Part shown: piece by piece, positions 59,805 through 64,000 of the stretch
How positions within the stretch are numbered: position 1 is the stretch's first letter
Layout of the letters: each line of letters begins with the position of its first letter
DNA from: Chromatiales bacterium
GTDB lineage: Bacteria > Pseudomonadota > Gammaproteobacteria > UBA6429
NCBI GenBank assembly: GCA_027076405.1
Contig: JALTJN010000196.1
Coordinates: 1-64,000 of the forward strand
Direction: 5' to 3'
DNA: 64,000 bases
Made by a program: the position numbers and the translations under genes
Notes under the pieces: generated by a model
Databases searched by the model: none
Told to the model about the DNA's origin: nothing
Seen by the model: the letters and a program-made list of their open reading frames with translations, nothing else

Positions 59805-60788
59805 TTACAGTTGTAAATTCTTGTCCAATATTTGTTTGAAAGCATCTATTAATTCTTTTTTGCTAGCACCCGAACCAAGACTGATTTTCAAATCAATGGC
59901 GTTTCTTGCTTTTTTACCGACAATCATTACCTCGCCCTTTTCGTTTTTAAATAACAGTGTTTCTGATTTAGGTTTCCTTCTTTTGAAGCTAGCCACCAGT
60001 GCGTTAGTAACATAACTAGCATCCATATTAACAATGTCAGCATCACCGTTGCACCGTTGGGTTTTTATTTTTTTAGCGCATGAGATTATCTTCTTTTGTA
60101 AGTTCGATTTTTTTAAATGAGGCGACAATTTTCTGGAGTGGGACACCCGAATTTCAGTTACATCCGGGTATGCCTCAATAACCTCTATCGGTAAATTAGC
60201 CATTTGAATGTAGTGAGTTAAATTTGATTCCGACATTTCAAGACGTTTTGCCATTTCTTTTTGACTGTTATAGTACTGTTCAAGCGCACGCTTATAATCA
60301 ACAGACCGTTCATAATCACTAATGTCCTCACGATCTCTGTTTTCAATATCTGCAAGCCGGAACGCTTCCTCATCTGTGAGCTCTCTTGGTTCTACAAGGA
60401 ACTTAAAATTAGGATAATTATTCTTGCGCAGCCATGAAACAGTCCAGTGCCGTCTTGCGCCGCAAATCACTTCATACTGTATATCGCCCTCCCCTTCTAC
60501 TGGTCTGACGATTGCTGGAAATTCCTGTTTACCCTGAGCAATAAAACCTTCGATTAAATCACTACAACGATCACTGCTAAGCAAGTCATATCTGCGATTA
60601 TGTCCATCCCACATACGGCAAATACCTGGGTCCACTTGATAAACGGTATTCATTGACATTTCTTGTTTAACCACTTTGTTAAGCTGATTCTCCCTGTTAT
60701 CTATCAAATTACTTTTAGGGCTTACAATGTCATCATCTTCATTAAGATCCAGATCATCAAAATTACTTCCTAATTTCTTCTTGTGCAT
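59805..60788 (-). CDS. parB: Plasmid partition protein ParB
   Basis: 327 residues. An acidic N-terminus, then a ParB domain with VICGARRHWTVSWLRK near 115-130, LADIENRDREDISDYERSVD near 148 and a helix-turn-helix (QKEMAKRLEMSESNLTHYIQ near 178). The C-terminal part is a dimerisation domain. Located 10 bp after parA in the same operon, the classic partition layout. Confidence 0.9.
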   Translation of the reverse strand: MHKKKLGSNFDDLDLNEDDDIVSPKSNLIDNRENQLNKVVKQEMSMNTVYQVDPGICRMWDGHNRRYDLLSSDRCSDLIEGFIAQGKQEFPAIVRPVEGEGDIQYEVICGARRHWTVSWLRKNNYPNFKFLVEPRELTDEEAFRLADIENRDREDISDYERSVDYKRALEQYYNSQKEMAKRLEMSESNLTHYIQMANLPIEVIEAYPDVTEIRVSHSRKLSPHLKKSNLQKKIISCAKKIKTQRCNGDADIVNMDASYVTNALVASFKRRKPKSETLLFKNEKGEVMIVGKKARNAIDLKISLGSGASKKELIDAFKQILDKNLQL

Positions 60789-60798
60789 TTTTATCCCC

Positions 60799-61983
60799 TT
60801 ATAACAACCCTTCTGAGCGTAAGATTTCCTGTTTACTTGGCCAGGAACGCATTATTTCAATTTCAATCTCTCTTGCTGCAGCCTCCAGATAGGCAAGTCC
60901 TCGCTGTCTCGTTTTCCTTGAAGTAAGCGCAGTATTAAGTTCAAACATCGTCATCATTTCTGAGCAAGCATTATCAATTTCAGTTGAGTCTTTAATAATA
61001 GTATCCAGCATTTGATGACCATAAACTTTTCTCATCATGTCTGTGATAACCTGATGCACCTTTTTATTTTCATTCTTTGCATTTGCTACAATCTTTAAGA
61101 ATTTGTACCGTGGCTCCTGTACGATATTTTTCTGGATTAAGCTTTCATATACTTGTTTAACCATTGTAAAAAAGTTGGCAGTACTGGTGAAATCGACCAC
61201 GGAAGGTCTACAGGGAACAAGCAATGCGTTGGCAGCATTCAGTATTGAAATAGAGATCATTCCCAGCGCTGGAGGCGCATCAATGATGACGATATCATAA
61301 TCTTTAGCAATTTCTTTTAAGCCGATGCCAAGCCTTAAAAAAACCGAGTTATCCATTGTTGCCATGCTCGCAATCTGGTACTCAACATTATATAGCTCTA
61401 AATTAGCGGCAATTAAATCAAGCTGCGGCCAATGGGTGTTCCGAACCGCATATTTAAGATTGGGTTTCGAGCCAAAGAAAAAATTCTCAAGCGTATGGTA
61501 GCTATCAATATCTTGATCAGGGTTAAGGCCAAATAAAGCCGTAGTACTTGCTTGTGGGTCCAAATCTACGATTAGAACCCGATAACCTTGTAGGGCAAAA
61601 TTCTGACTAAAATGGGTGGAGAGTGTTGATTTACCGCTTCCGCCTTTAAATGTCTGAACGCTCATAATAATCGGCTCATCAGTTTCGCTGTTACGCCATG
61701 GCAACGTACCAAAGTATTCTCTCATAATATTGATGTCTTCAAGAGTATATGAGCGGCGTCTTAGATCTGGTTTAAGAGCCTTTCCTGTTCTTAATTTGCC
61801 GCAAGACTCGCCATCACGAATAGCTTGCGCGGAACGGCCAACCATTTCACTCGCTTGTGTTATAGTAAATCTTAATGGGAGTTCACGAGGCTTATTACGA
61901 AAATCATTGATACTCTTAATGACTTTATAAGAGCGGTTCTCAATTTGTTCTATTTCCTTTAAACCTATATTTTCATTGCTCAT
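60799..61983 (-). CDS. parA: Plasmid partition ATPase ParA
   Basis: 394 residues from ATG 61983 with TAGGA nine bases upstream. The N-terminal part has a MerR-like helix-turn-helix (FTITQASEMVGRSAQAIRDG near 39-58), as in type Ia ParA proteins that autoregulate. The deviant Walker A FKGGSGKSTLSTHF is near 113, and LIVDLDPQASTTAL near 140. It should pull or position plasmid copies with ParB. Confidence 0.92.
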   Translation of the reverse strand: MSNENIGLKEIEQIENRSYKVIKSINDFRNKPRELPLRFTITQASEMVGRSAQAIRDGESCGKLRTGKALKPDLRRRSYTLEDINIMREYFGTLPWRNSETDEPIIMSVQTFKGGSGKSTLSTHFSQNFALQGYRVLIVDLDPQASTTALFGLNPDQDIDSYHTLENFFFGSKPNLKYAVRNTHWPQLDLIAANLELYNVEYQIASMATMDNSVFLRLGIGLKEIAKDYDIVIIDAPPALGMISISILNAANALLVPCRPSVVDFTSTANFFTMVKQVYESLIQKNIVQEPRYKFLKIVANAKNENKKVHQVITDMMRKVYGHQMLDTIIKDSTEIDNACSEMMTMFELNTALTSRKTRQRGLAYLEAAAREIEIEIMRSWPSKQEILRSEGLL

Positions 61984-62151
61984 GCAAAAATTCCTATTTG
62001 ACGTTAAACTTTGCATATAATGACACCTACTAATTATGTTTGCAAAGTATAAGCATGATCTGTACAGTTATTAACCCAAGACAACTTAAATCAGCGCTAA
62101 TTTTCATTATTTGATAAAAAAACAATTGAAATAGGGAGTGGAGTAAGGGTC

Positions 62152-63183
62152 ATGGGTGATAAAAAAAAGACAAAGATTGAGAAAAAAGCAGAAGAATTAG
62201 CAAAAAAAGCCATGAAGGCTTTAGAAGAAAAATCCACACAAAACACGGCAGTTGCAAAAGTGCCTGTTAAGAAAAAGATTAAGACACGGGGCAGGGCGGC
62301 CGTATCGGTAATTGAGGAAGCGCAGCTATCGTTGTTTAATATGGAGCGACAAGGACGCTTTCACGTTGCACCACTTAAGCCAGAATCCGAATTTCCCTCC
62401 TTGTTAACGCGTTTACCGATTTTTTTACCATCAAATCGTTCTACGCAAAAGCAGTTTATTAATAGCGATTTATCAATCTCTTTTGAGACAAGTTGGGGGA
62501 AAGGGAAAAAATTCGGCTCGCCATTAACAGTCTACGATGAAGATACTCTTATTGCGTTAATGCGGCTACGTCAAAAACGATTAATTGGCGAGCCACAGAA
62601 CCTGCCAATATCTGTATCTGGTATTTTTCTTCAAAAAGGAAAAAGGACTCTGCATGCTGATGTGTTAAATTGCATGATTTCTCAAATCCAGGAAGAGTGC
62701 GGGAAGATCCAAGGCGGCAAGGCAAATAGAGAGCGTTTGGAGTCCGTCAAACGTCTTAGCACTGTAACAGTCCAACTTGACGCCAAATCTACCGAAAAAT
62801 ATTTAAACAAAGGAACAACGATCAAGCTGCTCGATGTTCTCTGGGAAGAGTGGGAGACAAACGGCGTTCTCTATGTGCAATTTCACCCGGTTGTAACCTA
62901 TTGGCTGGAGGATTCATATACATACATAAACTGGAAGATTCGATTACAGCTATCATCGACGGGCAAGGCAATTCATCGATTCTTATCTGGCCAACCAAGA
63001 ACATACGAGATCATGACGAAGAAGCTACAAGAAACGATCGGCTTCCATCGACCACAACACAAATTTATGGAAGAGCTCCGAAAAACATCAAAGAAACTCG
63101 TCGAACTTGGTTGGCTGTCGTCATACGAGATAACGGGGACCGGCAAGAAGACGCCTTTTAAGCTAAAAATAAGTAGAGACTGA
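62152..63183 (+). CDS. Plasmid replication initiator (Rep), TrfA-like
   Basis: 343 residues. A basic Lys-rich N-terminus (KKTKIEKKAEELAKKAMKAL) precedes two winged-helix regions: FETSWGKGKKFGSPLTVYDE near 107 and LQLSSTGKAIHRFLSGQPR near 267. The order and motif resemble TrfA-type initiators. It diverges from parA and is followed by iterons. No start-proximal iteron was seen. Confidence 0.8.
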   Translation: MGDKKKTKIEKKAEELAKKAMKALEEKSTQNTAVAKVPVKKKIKTRGRAAVSVIEEAQLSLFNMERQGRFHVAPLKPESEFPSLLTRLPIFLPSNRSTQKQFINSDLSISFETSWGKGKKFGSPLTVYDEDTLIALMRLRQKRLIGEPQNLPISVSGIFLQKGKRTLHADVLNCMISQIQEECGKIQGGKANRERLESVKRLSTVTVQLDAKSTEKYLNKGTTIKLLDVLWEEWETNGVLYVQFHPVVTYWLEDSYTYINWKIRLQLSSTGKAIHRFLSGQPRTYEIMTKKLQETIGFHRPQHKFMEELRKTSKKLVELGWLSSYEITGTGKKTPFKLKISRD

Positions 63184-63314
63184 TTTATAAACCAGGCGCT
63201 TAGTGCACCAACAAAATAATTTCTAAGTGGTCTAAGCAAACGACCATCTGAGTAGTGCGCCAAAACGCCGGTACCGGAACTTTGATAACGCCAGTCTCGA
63301 TTTCATCCTTTTCG

Positions 63315-63890
63315 TTGAACTTTACGGACACAACTAACTAACTAAATAACAAACAAACAGTACCATTAGACGGATATAGTGTGTCTATTATTATAAAAAT
63401 CAACAGGTTAGAAATAATAATATCCTCCACTGGGAACCGTTGAACTTTACGGACAGAACATATATTTAATTAATATTATCAGTCACTTACCTGAGTTATT
63501 AATTACCAAAAAAGTATTGAACTTTACGGACACAATAAGCATTTGATTAATAAAACCAGAGTCTTAGAAATATTAAATTAGGTTAAATCATTTTATCTTT
63601 ATCAGAACCAATAATTAAACCATATCACTGCTTTGAGCTTTACGGATAAAACATAAATTTAAGTAATAAAATCAAATAGTTGTTTTAATTAATATTAAAG
63701 CGTTGAACTTTACGGACAGAATATATATTTGGCAAGAAAAACAATTACTTATGTTGAAGGTTAGGTATTAGGGTTATTCACAATTTGATGAACATTATGG
63801 ACAGACTTCGGAGCTTAATGGACAAAGCGTTGAACATTCCGGTGATAAGCATTGTATTTTGACAGTATTCAGTATTGAACTTTACGGACA
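63315..63890 (+). other. Replication origin iterons (about nine copies)
   Basis: TTGAACTTTACGGACA is repeated in the same orientation at 63315, 63440, 63517, 63703 and 63875, with variant TTGAGCTTTACGGATA at 63633 and weaker copies near 63787, 63808 and 63829. Spacing is irregular (roughly 20 to 190 bp). The segment 63184-64000 has no gene and is very AT-rich. This fits an oriV bound by the initiator encoded at 62152. Confidence 0.85.
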
Positions 63891-64000
63891 GAAGACGGTG
63901 AGGAAACAACAAAAAAACACTATATTTATAGTAAAAAACAACAATGGCAAACCAGCGTAGTACCTTAGTAGTTCTTTTTTATCTCTAAATTAAGTACCTG

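Noticed and set aside
1..64000. tRNA or rRNA genes
   Set aside because: None could be recognised in the sequence by eye.

Overview
The window looks like part of a large AT-rich plasmid (or plasmid-like element) of a gammaproteobacterium. It carries an initiator gene followed by iterons (62.1-63.9 kb), a ParA/ParB partition locus with a parS-like palindrome (58.7-62.0 kb), a KfrA-like protein, a type IVb pilus operon, a type IV-A CRISPR-Cas locus, an integron remnant, a split B12-dependent ribonucleotide reductase and no housekeeping or rRNA genes. The host assignment is inference from family content (NrdJab split, R64-like pilus, integron), not from a database match. LAYOUT. 0-2 kb and again 9.2-9.8 and 19.4-20.4 kb: copies of a modular toxin family, each with the same about 124-residue N-terminus and a different C-terminal toxin tip, most followed by a small immunity gene; one copy is cut by an IS3-type element, one is a stub, one is frameshifted. 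2.4-4.2 kb: FHA protein plus membrane Ser/Thr kinase. 4.2-6.6 kb: TnpB remnant, then a small integron remnant (deleted intI, three exported-protein cassettes, two attC sites). 6.6-9.0 kb: tyrosine recombinase, AP2-like protein, XRE regulator and an unknown protein. 9.9-11.8 kb: KfrA-like coiled coil, DUF1643 protein, a tiny membrane protein. 11.85-19.2 kb: type IV-A CRISPR-Cas: 13 repeats, csf3-csf2-csf1-cas6/csf5 on the minus strand reading toward the array, and csf4 (dinG helicase) divergent, with no cas1/cas2. 20.5-28.3 kb: DUF559 endonuclease, AddB-like and AddA-like helicase-nucleases and a D12-class DNA adenine methylase. 28.4-39.6 kb: a 13-gene minus-strand type IVb pilus operon ending in a PilZ protein and a ribosomal protein S10 paralogue. 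39.9-44.3 kb: HD-domain membrane protein, HerA/VirB4-like ATPase, SprT-like protease, winged-helix protein. 44.4-56.7 kb: a distinct minus-strand block (nrdJa/nrdJb, MoxR-type AAA+ ATPase, DUF3150-like protein, VWA protein, many small unknowns). 57.2-64 kb: SPOR protein, HU, ParB-like, ParB, ParA, Rep and iterons. MOST NOTABLE. The 44.4-56.7 kb block has two linked regulatory signals I cannot assign to a known class. First, at least eight gene leaders carry variant copies of one hairpin architecture (outer stem, asymmetric internal loop, G/C-rich inner stem, often followed by GUCUUUUU). Second, six genes share an extended Shine-Dalgarno, GGAGGCAGAC. At the downstream end lies what looks like a free-standing small RNA (about 44356-44500, minus) with an extended -10 promoter, a strong intrinsic terminator, and a 4-bp hairpin whose 7-nt loop UCUGCCU is the exact complement of that Shine-Dalgarno core. 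This suggests a plasmid-encoded sRNA regulon controlling nrdJ and the MoxR/VWA module. Other strong leads are a ribbon-helix-helix-like N-terminus on the type IV DinG facing a perfect palindrome in the cas/dinG divergent promoter, the S10 paralogue in a pilus operon, and the toxin family with leaderless promoters.
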